Shown here piece after piece: positions 16,711-25,472 of a DNA stretch of 44,010 nucleotides. The stretch's first letter is position 1. Every line of letters begins with the position of its first letter. A program made the translations under genes and the position numbers. The notes beneath the pieces were generated by a model. The model ran no database searches, was not told the origin of the DNA, and was given only the letters and a program-made list of their open reading frames with translations. The stretch lies in assembly GCF_900129965.1 (NCBI RefSeq), contig NZ_FQXM01000030.1:1-44010 (forward strand), given 5' to 3'. Source of the DNA: Clostridium grantii DSM 8605. Lineage in GTDB: Bacteria > Bacillota > Clostridia > Clostridiales > Clostridiaceae.

Positions 16711-17655
16711 TTACTTAGAAACAGAAATATTGGTTTTAACTTTAACATTTATTGGATATTCTATTGCTCCTTCATTAGCATCGTTTGAAGTTACCTTTAT
16801 TATTCCTTCCCCTGAAAAAGAACTAGTTAAACTTTTTATAATCCCACTTTCTTTATCTAAATATAATTCGCCCTCTTCTTTTCCTTTTAAATCAAATTCA
16901 TAAGCATTAGCGTTTATTATTTTTTTACTTAATTGCTCATTTGTAGTAAATTCTGATTTTCTATCAACCTTAAAAGTTTCATCAGATATTTCTACTACTT
17001 TAAATTCACTTTTTACATCAAAATCAATTATTTCTTTCATCTCTCCTTCAGTAGTCCATTTCTCTCCCTTTTTAACTCCTTGGTCTTTATACAAAATATT
17101 CATGTTATTTATTTTACTTATAAAATTATCTTTACCGAATTCTTCATAAATCAATTTTGAAGTCTTTTCTTTTTCCTCATAACTGTCAAATTGTATATTT
17201 TCAATTCCATCCTTTATGCTTTCATCTAAACCAACAACTTCATCTACTTTCCCATCTTGCCTAACATAAACAACAAAAGTTTTATCTATTAAATAAGATA
17301 GCACTTTGCTGACTTTATTATCTTGTATCTCATTAAATTCAGAACTATATTGTATACTTTCTTGTCCGTTTATAGTAAAACTAGCACTTATAGATTTCAT
17401 TGTAACCATAAACTCTAAATTTTTTCTTTCATCAACAGTTTTAAGAAAAACTCCGTAATTAACTGTTTTTTTGATTTTATTTAATTCTGTTATTTCTTCT
17501 AATGCATTAACTATATCTTTCTCAAAATTTTCTTCCACTTGAAACATATCTCCTTGCTTTAACTTTAATTTAACATCTACTTTATTCATAGAGCAAGCTG
17601 GAATAAAAATTGTAATAATCAACATAATAATCATATATCTAAATTTCATCTTCAA
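16711..17655 (-). CDS. Uncharacterised lipoprotein (possibly DUF6263-like)
   Basis: A 314-residue secreted protein with a short lipoprotein signal peptide ending in FIPAC, with Cys21 predicted to be lipidated. The rest is a soluble, beta-rich-looking domain beginning VKLKLKQGDMFQV, reminiscent of DUF6263-type proteins, but that match is from memory and uncertain. There are no catalytic motifs. The start shown is TTG, 8 bases after GGGAGG. The ATG two codons later has a poorer 14-base spacing. No function can be assigned. Confidence 0.75.
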   Translation of the reverse strand: MKMKFRYMIIMLIITIFIPACSMNKVDVKLKLKQGDMFQVEENFEKDIVNALEEITELNKIKKTVNYGVFLKTVDERKNLEFMVTMKSISASFTINGQESIQYSSEFNEIQDNKVSKVLSYLIDKTFVVYVRQDGKVDEVVGLDESIKDGIENIQFDSYEEKEKTSKLIYEEFGKDNFISKINNMNILYKDQGVKKGEKWTTEGEMKEIIDFDVKSEFKVVEISDETFKVDRKSEFTTNEQLSKKIINANAYEFDLKGKEEGELYLDKESGIIKSLTSSFSGEGIIKVTSNDANEGAIEYPINVKVKTNISVSK

Positions 17656-17802
17656 AAATATAACCTCCCTTATTTCGAATTACTATATAATTAGTATTAA
17701 TTTTTAATAAGGTTTTTATTATAAAAAAACAGTTTTTTTGTTGTAAAATTTATTTATTCAAAATTTATTTTCTAAATTTTCTATAGATTTTTCTATATAC
17801 TA

Positions 17803-17831
17803 TTGATTACAAATACTAAATATTGTAATAT
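17803..17831 (+). promoter_or_regulatory. Possible glgCD promoter
   Basis: TTGATT at 17803-17808, 17 bases, then TAATAT at 17826-17831. Each hexamer is a partial match, and the position suits a leader of about 55 bases before glgC. Confidence 0.4.
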
Positions 17832-17893
17832 TATAGTATACCAATTAAATATTTTTAAAAATATCATAATAATTCTAAGGGAAGGTGATTTAA

Positions 17894-19039
17894 ATGCTAA
17901 AAAAAGAAGGCATTGCTATGATTCTAGCTGGTGGACAAGGTACTAGGCTAAAAGCTTTAACAGAAAATAATGCTAAACCAGGAGTTCCATTTGGCGGTAA
18001 ATATAGAATAATTGATTTTGCTTTAAGTAATTGTTCCAACTCAGGTATAGATACTATAGGTGTTTTAACTCAATATCAACCACACGTTTTAACAACACAT
18101 ATTGGTATAGGTACTCCTTGGGATTTAGATAGGAACAATGGTGGCGTAAGCGTCCTTCCTCCTCATATGAAGCAAGATGGCGGATATTGGTATATGGGAA
18201 CAGCAGATGCTATTTACCAAAATATACAATATGTGGATACCTTTGATCCTGAATATATAATTATACTTTCTGGTGATCACATCTACAAAATGGATTATGC
18301 AAAAATGGTTAAATTTCATAAGGAAGAAGAAGCTGCAGCTACAATTGCTGTTATAGATGTTTCCATAGATGAAGCTAGCAGATTCGGAATTATGAATACA
18401 AATGAAGATGGTACAATTTACGAATTTGAAGAAAAACCTGAACATCCAAAAAGCACTAACGCTTCAATGGGTATTTATGTTTTTGATTGGAAACTTCTTA
18501 GAAAATATTTAATTGATGATGCAAAAGATAAAAACTCTAATCATGATTTTGGTCAAAATATAATTCCAAAATTCTTATCAAATGGCCTTAAGTTGATGGC
18601 TTACCCATTCTCTGGCTATTGGAAAGATGTTGGAACAATTGATAGTTACTGGCAAGCTAATATGGACTTACTAGACCCAAATAATGAACTAAATATTCAT
18701 GATAAAAAATGGACAATATATTCTGTAAATCCCAACAAACCACCTCAATATATTGGAACAACTGCTAAGATAAAAAATTCTCTTTTAGTTGAAGGATGTA
18801 CGGTTTTTGGTACAGTAAAAAATTCTATTCTTTTCCCTGGAGTTCATATTGGGAAAAACAGTATAATAGAAGACTCTGTAATAATGGCAAATTCTAAAAT
18901 CGGTGATAATGTTATAGTAAGAAAAAGTATTATAGCTAACGATGTAACCATTAGAAAAAATTCAGTTGTAGGAAATGCTGATGAAATAACAGTTGTAGGT
19001 GAATATTCCGATGTTAAATCAAATTCAGTTGTAAAGTAA
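17894..19039 (+). CDS. glgC: Glucose-1-phosphate adenylyltransferase, catalytic subunit
   Basis: A 381-residue ADP-glucose pyrophosphorylase making ADP-glucose for glycogen (granulose) synthesis. The nucleotide loop LAGGQGTRLKALT is intact. So are GGKYRIIDFALSN, the catalytic-Asp segment LSGDHIYKMDY and the sugar-binding EEKP segment. A C-terminal left-handed beta-helix of hexapeptide repeats spans about 290-381. GAAGGTGATT precedes the ATG. glgD follows after 21 bases, and the two presumably form a heteromer. Confidence 0.96.
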   Translation: MLKKEGIAMILAGGQGTRLKALTENNAKPGVPFGGKYRIIDFALSNCSNSGIDTIGVLTQYQPHVLTTHIGIGTPWDLDRNNGGVSVLPPHMKQDGGYWYMGTADAIYQNIQYVDTFDPEYIIILSGDHIYKMDYAKMVKFHKEEEAAATIAVIDVSIDEASRFGIMNTNEDGTIYEFEEKPEHPKSTNASMGIYVFDWKLLRKYLIDDAKDKNSNHDFGQNIIPKFLSNGLKLMAYPFSGYWKDVGTIDSYWQANMDLLDPNNELNIHDKKWTIYSVNPNKPPQYIGTTAKIKNSLLVEGCTVFGTVKNSILFPGVHIGKNSIIEDSVIMANSKIGDNVIVRKSIIANDVTIRKNSVVGNADEITVVGEYSDVKSNSVVK

Positions 19040-19060
19040 ATCAAAATTGGAGGTGCCATT

Positions 19061-20176
19061 ATGATAAATGATTACATGGGAATTATCAGTTTAATTGATG
19101 ATGATTCTAATATTAAAAGTTTAACAAGAAATAGACAATTAGCTTCAATCCCTATTGCCGGAAGATATAGAATAATAGATTTCACATTATCAAATATGGT
19201 AAATTCAGGTGTTAGAAACATTGGGATTTTTACTAATAGTAATTCTAGGTCATTAATGGATCATTTAGGTTCAGGAAAAGATTGGGATTTAGATAGAAGA
19301 AGAAATGGTTTATTTATATTTAATACTCATAATACCATTTCAAACAGAAGCGATATTACTTTAATAAAAGATAATATTGAATACTTACATAGAAGTCACC
19401 AATCTCATGTTATTTATTCATATTCTAATATGATTTGTAATATTGATTATAAGAAAGCTATAGAATTTCATGAAAAATCTAAAAGTGATGTAACTCTTAT
19501 TTCTAAAAACATCAAGAATGGTAAAATAAGTTTCCTAGGAAATCAAACCTTAAACTTAGATGAAAATAAAAAAGTTTTAAGTGTAGGAAATAATATAGGT
19601 AGTCAAGATGAACTTACAGTTTATGCTAATATGTTTATAATAAACAAAGAGGTTCTAATTTCTATACTATCTGAATGTATTTCAACAGGCTATTATACTA
19701 CTGTTTCAGAATACATTAATGAAAATATTAATAAACTTTCTGTTAATGCTTTTGAACTTGATTGTTATTTAGAAAAAGTTGATTCTATTGAAAACTATTA
19801 TAAAATCAATATGGATATGCTAAAAACAAAAACAAATAAAGAATTATTCTTTGCTGATAGAACTATTTATACAAAAGTTAAAGATGCTCCCCCTACTAAA
19901 TATACTGATATTTCCTCAGTAAACAACTCTATGGTGGCAAATGGGTGTATTATTGACGGTTATGTAGAGAATAGTATAGTTTCTAGACGTGTTATTATTG
20001 AAAAAGGTGCTGTAGTAAAAAATTCAATAATAATGCAAAACTGTATCATCAAAGAAAATGCACGTTTAGAAAATGTTATATTAGATAAGAATGTTATATT
20101 AGAAAAAGGGAAAGAATTAAAGGGTGATTCAGAAAATCCTGTAGTAATTGAAAAAAGGCATTATTATACTAGATAA
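19061..20176 (+). CDS. glgD: ADP-glucose pyrophosphorylase, GlgD-type regulatory subunit
   Basis: A 371-residue GlgC paralogue. It keeps AGRYRIIDFTLSN and the C-terminal beta-helix but lacks the GGxGTRL nucleotide loop. Where GlgC has SGDH with the catalytic Asp, this protein has SYSN. It should be inactive alone and act as the regulatory partner of GlgC, as known for Firmicute GlgCD. It has its own ribosome binding site (GGAGGTG) and a strong terminator follows. No glgA, glgB or glgP is present in this window. Confidence 0.93.
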   Translation: MINDYMGIISLIDDDSNIKSLTRNRQLASIPIAGRYRIIDFTLSNMVNSGVRNIGIFTNSNSRSLMDHLGSGKDWDLDRRRNGLFIFNTHNTISNRSDITLIKDNIEYLHRSHQSHVIYSYSNMICNIDYKKAIEFHEKSKSDVTLISKNIKNGKISFLGNQTLNLDENKKVLSVGNNIGSQDELTVYANMFIINKEVLISILSECISTGYYTTVSEYINENINKLSVNAFELDCYLEKVDSIENYYKINMDMLKTKTNKELFFADRTIYTKVKDAPPTKYTDISSVNNSMVANGCIIDGYVENSIVSRRVIIEKGAVVKNSIIMQNCIIKENARLENVILDKNVILEKGKELKGDSENPVVIEKRHYYTR

Positions 20177-20193
20177 TGATGTTAAATATAAAT

Positions 20194-20217
20194 AAAAAAG
20201 AGCCTAGGCTCTTTTTT
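20194..20217 (+). terminator. glgCD terminator
   Basis: A perfect 24-base palindrome (A-run, GAGCCTAGGCTC, T-run) lies 17 bases after the glgD stop. The T-run on each side could serve both strands. Confidence 0.85.
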
Positions 20218-20302
20218 ATTACAAAAATTTATAATATCGATTTATTTTCTCTACTATACTATAATGATAATGGTTTACTTAAATTGAAAGGTGGCTTAAT
20301 AA

Positions 20303-20800
20303 ATGGATGACAGAAGTAAAGTTATATTATTACATGAAAAAAGATTACAAATGCAACAAGAAAAGATAAATAAAAAGAAAAATCTTGGTTTAATGCCTAT
20401 AGCAATTGCATTATTAATTATTTTAGCTACTATAGGAAGTATTTATTTTTATTTTAAACCTTCCTCAACTATAATCTTAGATATCCCTCCAAGGATTCAG
20501 TTAAAAGTCAATAAATTTAATCGTGTAGTTTCTTTTGAACCACTTAGAGCTGACGGTAAAGAACTTGCAGATAACTTAGATTTAAACAATTCTATCCTAG
20601 AGGATGCTTTAAAAGAAATAATATTATCCTGTGAAAAAGAAACTTTAATATCAGAAGATTATTACTCTTTTCAAAAAGCTATAAATTTATTCATTTCAAG
20701 TGATAAAAACAACCTTATCAATGTAGATAATTTTAAAGAGTTTATGTTTTCTAAAAAACTCAAGCTTATAATTAATCAAAATGGATATGATTACAAATAA
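20303..20800 (+). CDS. Short RsgI-like single-pass membrane protein
   Basis: A 165-residue protein with a charged N-terminal tail of about 27 residues and one membrane helix (about 29-50). The outer domain reads SSTIILDIPPRIQLKVN, then VVSFEPLRADGKELADNL. That pattern resembles the middle domain of RsgI anti-sigma factors. The cytosolic part is too short for the usual RsgI anti-sigma domain, and no sigI lies beside it. It may be a truncated or repurposed RsgI relative. A TATAAT at 20260-20265 and GAAAGGTGG precede the ATG, so it is probably transcribed separately from glgCD. Confidence 0.75.
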   Translation: MDDRSKVILLHEKRLQMQQEKINKKKNLGLMPIAIALLIILATIGSIYFYFKPSSTIILDIPPRIQLKVNKFNRVVSFEPLRADGKELADNLDLNNSILEDALKEIILSCEKETLISEDYYSFQKAINLFISSDKNNLINVDNFKEFMFSKKLKLIINQNGYDYK

Positions 20801-20827
20801 AAAGCCCACTAAAGTGGACTTTTTATT
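20796..20827. terminator. Bidirectional terminator overlapping two convergent stop codons
   Basis: 15-base arms 20796-20810 and 20813-20827 pair with a single mismatch. T-runs occur on both strands. The stem includes the stop codons of the RsgI-like gene (plus) and the glucosaminidase gene (minus). Confidence 0.8.
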
Positions 20828-22355
20828 TGTATATAGGTATTTCAAAAATTGGCTGTGCATTTTTACAAGCTTCAATTAATGATTTAATATTCTTAATTTG
20901 TTTATAAGCCCATGCTACATCTGAAGAGTATTGATGCCAGCTCACATTCACATTATATCTCATTTCATATAAAGTGTTTTGATTGTACTTTGAACTATTA
21001 ATATATCCACTGCCTATATATTCAGCTCCACCTAATATGGCATCTTCAATAGAAAACCATCCTTGAGTATAAGCATATTCAGAACCATATTTATTAGGGT
21101 TACTATCTGTTGCCTTTATGCCAAATAAATTGTAAGTTATTTTCTTTTCTACCTGCAATCCATTCACTTCAGAAACTTCTATTCCTTTTGCCAAAGAAGA
21201 TGTTCCGTTTCCAGTTTCTAATAAACAATGTGATACTAAATATATTGGATTTATATTTTTTGCTAAAGCTGCATCTAAAAATGCTTGTCCTTTTCCTTCT
21301 AAAATACCTTTTCCTACTAACAACTTATTTAAATCATCCACTGTAACTCCATCCATATATCTTAAGTCCATAAAAATATATTTTCCATAATCATCCATGA
21401 AGTTATTAGGATTTATATAAAATTTTAAAATAGCTGCACTAGGTTTTATCCATGAAGAGCCTGTACTAGTAACTGGTGCTCCATTTGTTATTTGATTAGT
21501 AACCATTTCATCTAAAGTCTTACTATAATTATCTGTTTTTATTGTTTCGTTTGCTTTTTTATTTGAAATTATTGAAGAATCTAATACTTTTATATATCCT
21601 GAATAAAAATTATCATAATCCGTATATGTATTGTTATGTTGACCTTGATTATTTGCTTTTCTTACGTATACCATTACCTTGTATCTTCCTGATGATAACC
21701 CACTATTTTTAGTCAATGTATAAATAGAAGATCCTTTTATAGCACTACTATATCCGCTTGTAATTTCTGTATAATTTACATTTGAATATTTATATGTAAC
21801 ATCGTAAAAATCATTGGTATACTTATAAACAAAAACTCTATACTGTACATTGTCATTAGTATTTGATGTGATTTTAAAATCAATTTTTGAATTATTAATC
21901 AAAGTATCTTGTTCCGTTTTAAAACTATTAATTGAAGGCAACTCTGAATAATTTGTGAAATCTTCAACGCTATTTTTTGTGATAAATTTCATTTTTACTG
22001 TTCCATCAAGGCTTGTCCCATCAATTGATTTTAAAGTTTCATCTATAACAACGTAATAGCTAGATGATGGAATATATCCATCTATAGGTGGATCTATGAC
22101 AATAGTTTTGTTATCAGTAGCTAAGGTTATTGTAGCTGCAACTGATTTTCCACTCTCATCTATTACTTTTACGGTATTTGAATTTATACTATTCTTGTCC
22201 ACTTCTGCACTAAGGGTTACTGTCCACGGTTTAGTTAAAGAAATATCACTTTTATCACCTATGCTATTTTCACTAATAGCTTTTTCACTTCCTAGTAAAC
22301 CTATAAACACAATTGTTATGATAACTATTTTAACTATATTTAATTTACTTTTCAA
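20823..22355 (-). CDS. Secreted N-acetylglucosaminidase with Ig-like domain
   Basis: A 510-residue exported protein. After a signal peptide (about 1-28) comes a Big_5/SbsA-type Ig-like domain of about 100 residues (SGKSVAATITL, IVIDPPIDGYIPSSSYYV). The central region has aromatic-rich YxxxVY motifs like triple-tyrosine modules (about 150-260). The C-terminal domain is of the LytD/GH73 glucosaminidase type, with the catalytic-Glu segment HCLLETGNGTS (Glu380). The family hydrolyses N-acetylglucosaminyl bonds in peptidoglycan during growth or cell separation. The start is TTG behind GGGGGTG. It is cell-wall associated or released. Confidence 0.9.
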   Translation of the reverse strand: MKSKLNIVKIVIITIVFIGLLGSEKAISENSIGDKSDISLTKPWTVTLSAEVDKNSINSNTVKVIDESGKSVAATITLATDNKTIVIDPPIDGYIPSSSYYVVIDETLKSIDGTSLDGTVKMKFITKNSVEDFTNYSELPSINSFKTEQDTLINNSKIDFKITSNTNDNVQYRVFVYKYTNDFYDVTYKYSNVNYTEITSGYSSAIKGSSIYTLTKNSGLSSGRYKVMVYVRKANNQGQHNNTYTDYDNFYSGYIKVLDSSIISNKKANETIKTDNYSKTLDEMVTNQITNGAPVTSTGSSWIKPSAAILKFYINPNNFMDDYGKYIFMDLRYMDGVTVDDLNKLLVGKGILEGKGQAFLDAALAKNINPIYLVSHCLLETGNGTSSLAKGIEVSEVNGLQVEKKITYNLFGIKATDSNPNKYGSEYAYTQGWFSIEDAILGGAEYIGSGYINSSKYNQNTLYEMRYNVNVSWHQYSSDVAWAYKQIKNIKSLIEACKNAQPIFEIPIYK

Positions 22356-22510
22356 ATCTACACCCCCTATAAAGATTTTACCTTGTTTTCATCAAAAATT
22401 CAATAAATTTTTACAATTTTAATTTATTATTTTATTTTATTAAATTTTTAATTTAATGAATTACATTTTTTAATAAAATTATTAACTAATCTTCAATAGG
22501 TATTAAAATC

Positions 22511-22546
22511 CAAAAATAAAAGACCTACTATTTAAGCAGGTCTTTT
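22511..22546 (-). terminator. Terminator of the serine operon
   Basis: A perfect 9-bp stem (22518-22526 with 22538-22546) with an 11-base loop is followed on the minus strand by ATTTTT. It lies 20 bases past the DUF1015 stop. Confidence 0.8.
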
Positions 22547-22565
22547 GAAATACATTTTTATAAAA

Positions 22566-23813
22566 TTATTCTAATTCATGAATAAACAATCCACTTCTTA
22601 GTTTAGGTTCAAACCAAGTAGATTTTGGTGGCATAACCTCATCTATATCTGCAATGCTCATTAAATCTTCAATGCTAGTAGGATACATAAGAAAAGCTAC
22701 TTTCATTCCTTCATCTACTCTTTTTTCAAGCTCCTTTAATCCACGTATTCCACCAACAAAATCAATTCTTTTATCTTTTCTTGGATCTTGTATTCCTAAA
22801 ATTGGTTTCAATAAATAATCCTGAAGAATAGATACATCCAATGATTTAACTAAATCATTTTTATTTATAAGATCTTCTTTTATTTTTAATTCATACCATT
22901 GTTGTTCCAAATACATACCAAAAGTTCCTCTTTTTATTAAAGCAATTGGTCCAGTTCCTTGGTATATATTTATACTAAATTTTTCCTCTATTTTTTTCAA
23001 AAACTGTTTTACTGATAACCCATTTAAATCCTCAACTATCCTATTATAATCCATAATATATAAATCTTTATGCGGAAAAGCTACTGATAGAAAATAATTA
23101 AACTCTTCATGTCCTTTAAAATTCACTTTATTATTTCTTCTAATAGTTGCCACTTTAGCTGCTGAAGCACATCTATGATGTCCATCTGCAATATATACTT
23201 CAGGTATATTTTCATAAAGCTTTATCAATTTATTTACTACTTCTTCATTTTCTATTCTCCAAACTATATGAGTTATTTCATCTTCGCTTTTAAAATTATA
23301 CAAAGTTTCATTAGAATTTATCCACTGCTCCACTATTAAATTTATTTCTTCACTATTTTTATAAGTCAAGAAAATAGGACCAGTATTAGCATTGCAATAA
23401 TCAACGTGATTAATTCTATCTATTTCTTTTTCTTCCCTAGTATGCTCGTGCTTTTTAATTTTATTATTGATATAATCATCTACAGAAGCACAAAACACTA
23501 TTCCCGTTTGGACTCTTCCCTGCATAATTAAGCGATAAACATACAAACATTCTTTATTTTCTTTTACAAAAATACCTTTATCAATAAAATCATTAAGATT
23601 TTCTTTAGCTTTTTCATACACTATTTTATCATAAGGATTAGTATCCTGTCCCAAATCTATCTCTGCTTTATCTATATGAAGGAAAGAATAAGGATTGTTC
23701 TCAACCATTATTCTTGCTTCCTCACTACTCATAACGTCATAAGGCAATGCTGCAACTTTATCAGGAAATTCTTCACTTGGTCTTACAGCTTTAAATGCTT
23801 TTATACAAACCAT
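22566..23813 (-). CDS. DUF1015 family protein
   Basis: A 415-residue cytosolic protein with the DUF1015 layout: N-terminal KAFKAVRPSEEFPDKVAALPYDVMSSEEAR, central IFLTYKN, the signature VYIADGHHRCASA at about 190-205, and C-terminal MPPKSTWFEPKLRSGL. The biochemical function is not established to my knowledge. The DGHHR core resembles a motif of ParB/sulfiredoxin-fold proteins, a fold that also includes free-serine kinases. Any such link is inference. The gene is last in an operon with a class V aminotransferase and serA behind a serine T-box, which argues for a role in serine or phosphoserine metabolism. Its start lies 12 bases after serA. Confidence 0.9.
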   Translation of the reverse strand: MVCIKAFKAVRPSEEFPDKVAALPYDVMSSEEARIMVENNPYSFLHIDKAEIDLGQDTNPYDKIVYEKAKENLNDFIDKGIFVKENKECLYVYRLIMQGRVQTGIVFCASVDDYINNKIKKHEHTREEKEIDRINHVDYCNANTGPIFLTYKNSEEINLIVEQWINSNETLYNFKSEDEITHIVWRIENEEVVNKLIKLYENIPEVYIADGHHRCASAAKVATIRRNNKVNFKGHEEFNYFLSVAFPHKDLYIMDYNRIVEDLNGLSVKQFLKKIEEKFSINIYQGTGPIALIKRGTFGMYLEQQWYELKIKEDLINKNDLVKSLDVSILQDYLLKPILGIQDPRKDKRIDFVGGIRGLKELEKRVDEGMKVAFLMYPTSIEDLMSIADIDEVMPPKSTWFEPKLRSGLFIHELE

Positions 23814-23825
23814 AGTTTTAACTCC

Positions 23826-25415
23826 TTATACTTCTATTGCTTTAGCCCAGATTACATCATCCACACTATTAAATTTATCTAAATCTTCTTTACTAATTTT
23901 TTCATCTACATTTAAAATCATTAAAGCTTTTTCCCCTTTAGAATTTCTTCCAACTTGCATTGTAGCAACATTTATTCCACAAGTACCTACTAAAGTTCCC
24001 ACTTTACCGATAACGCCTGGAACGTCTTTATTTTGAATAAAAATCATATTTTGACTTAGTTTAGCATCAACTTCATATTCACTAATCTCAACAATTTTAC
24101 CTTCAGCATTTGTAGCAATTGCGCCTGATAAAGAAAACTCTTCCATGTTTTTATTAATTATTTTAATTCTAACTAGATTTGAATAGTTGTTATAGTATTC
24201 ACTAAACTTTTTAACATTCATGCCTATGCCTGCTTGTTTTGCGCAGATTTGAGCATTGATATAATTAACTTTTTCTCCCATGATAGGCTGTAGTAGGCCT
24301 TTCAAGAAAGCTATATTTGCTAATTCTACATCTCCTTTTGCCACATCTCCCCAATAATTTATTTCTACAAATTTAACAGATTCTTTATTTATTTGGAAAT
24401 ATAATTTTCCTAAAGACTCCATTAAACTCAAATAAGGTTTAATGTGTTTAAACTCATCTCTATCCATACCTGGTAGATTAACCGCTGTTGCTACTATTTT
24501 ACCTTGAAGTCCATTTCTTATTTGTAATGCAATTGTTAATCCTACATTTTTTTGAGCATCCAGTGTATTTGCTCCAATATGAGGTGTTAAAACTATATTA
24601 TCTAGTTCATTTAAAGGAGATTCTCCTCTAGGCTCTTTTTCATGTACATCTAGTCCTGCACTAGCTATTTTACCGTTCTTTAAAGCATAATATAAAGCTT
24701 CTTCATCTATAAGCTTACCTCTTGCAGCATTAGTAAGTCTAGCTGTAGGTTTCATTAATTCAAATTCTCTATAACTTATCATATTTATAGTTTCTTCTGT
24801 CTTAGGAGTATGAATTGTTATAAAGTCTGATTCTACTAATAATTCTTCAAGAGTATTTTTTTTCTCAGCATCATATCTTTTAAATCTATCATCTGCAATA
24901 TATGGATCGTAGGCTATTATATTCATTCCAAAAGCTTTCATTCTTTTTGCCATAAAAGCGCCTATTCTCCCCAGTCCAATTATTCCTAATGTTTTATTAT
25001 ATAGTTCTGTTCCTTCAAAGGTATTTCTACTCCAATTACCTTCTTTTAAATGTTTATCAGCATAAGGTATATCTCTTGCTTGAGCAAGCATAAGACCAAT
25101 AGCTATTTCACAAGCAGATATAGTATTACTATCTGGTGTGTTAGCTACAATAATCCCTCTTTTAGTTGCCTCTGGTACATTTATATTATCAATACCATTT
25201 CCCGCTCTACCAATTATTTTAAGATTTTTGCCTGCATCCATTATTTCTCCATCAACTTTGGTTTCACTTCTAACTACAAGAGCACTATAATCACCAATTT
25301 TCTTTAACAATTCCTCTCTTTTCATGCCTATACAAATATCTACATCAAAGTCCTTTTGTAGTAATTCAATCCCAGTATCGTCTATTTTTTCTGCAATTAT
25401 TATTCTTTCTTTCAT
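23826..25415 (-). CDS. serA: D-3-phosphoglycerate dehydrogenase
   Basis: A 529-residue NAD-dependent enzyme converting 3-phosphoglycerate to 3-phosphohydroxypyruvate, the first step of serine synthesis. The Rossmann signature GIIGLGRIGAFMAKR is at about 145. Catalytic Arg/Glu/His lie in NAARGKLID, GLDVHEKEP and LTPHIGAN. An intervening domain is followed by a C-terminal ACT domain (VPGVIGKVGTLVG) that typically binds serine for feedback inhibition. The start is the ATG at 25415 behind AAGGGGGA. The frame stays open 12 codons further without a ribosome binding site. It is part of the serine T-box operon. Confidence 0.96.
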   Translation of the reverse strand: MKERIIIAEKIDDTGIELLQKDFDVDICIGMKREELLKKIGDYSALVVRSETKVDGEIMDAGKNLKIIGRAGNGIDNINVPEATKRGIIVANTPDSNTISACEIAIGLMLAQARDIPYADKHLKEGNWSRNTFEGTELYNKTLGIIGLGRIGAFMAKRMKAFGMNIIAYDPYIADDRFKRYDAEKKNTLEELLVESDFITIHTPKTEETINMISYREFELMKPTARLTNAARGKLIDEEALYYALKNGKIASAGLDVHEKEPRGESPLNELDNIVLTPHIGANTLDAQKNVGLTIALQIRNGLQGKIVATAVNLPGMDRDEFKHIKPYLSLMESLGKLYFQINKESVKFVEINYWGDVAKGDVELANIAFLKGLLQPIMGEKVNYINAQICAKQAGIGMNVKKFSEYYNNYSNLVRIKIINKNMEEFSLSGAIATNAEGKIVEISEYEVDAKLSQNMIFIQNKDVPGVIGKVGTLVGTCGINVATMQVGRNSKGEKALMILNVDEKISKEDLDKFNSVDDVIWAKAIEV

Positions 25416-25472
25416 TAATAAAATCCCCCTTATATTTAGTGTACAATTCATAGTGCATAGTTTACATACTTT

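Noticed and set aside
22096..22422. 108-codon hydrophobic plus-strand frame
   Set aside because: It is antisense to the signal peptide and Ig-like domain of the glucosaminidase. Its hydrophobicity is explained by the opposite strand composition.
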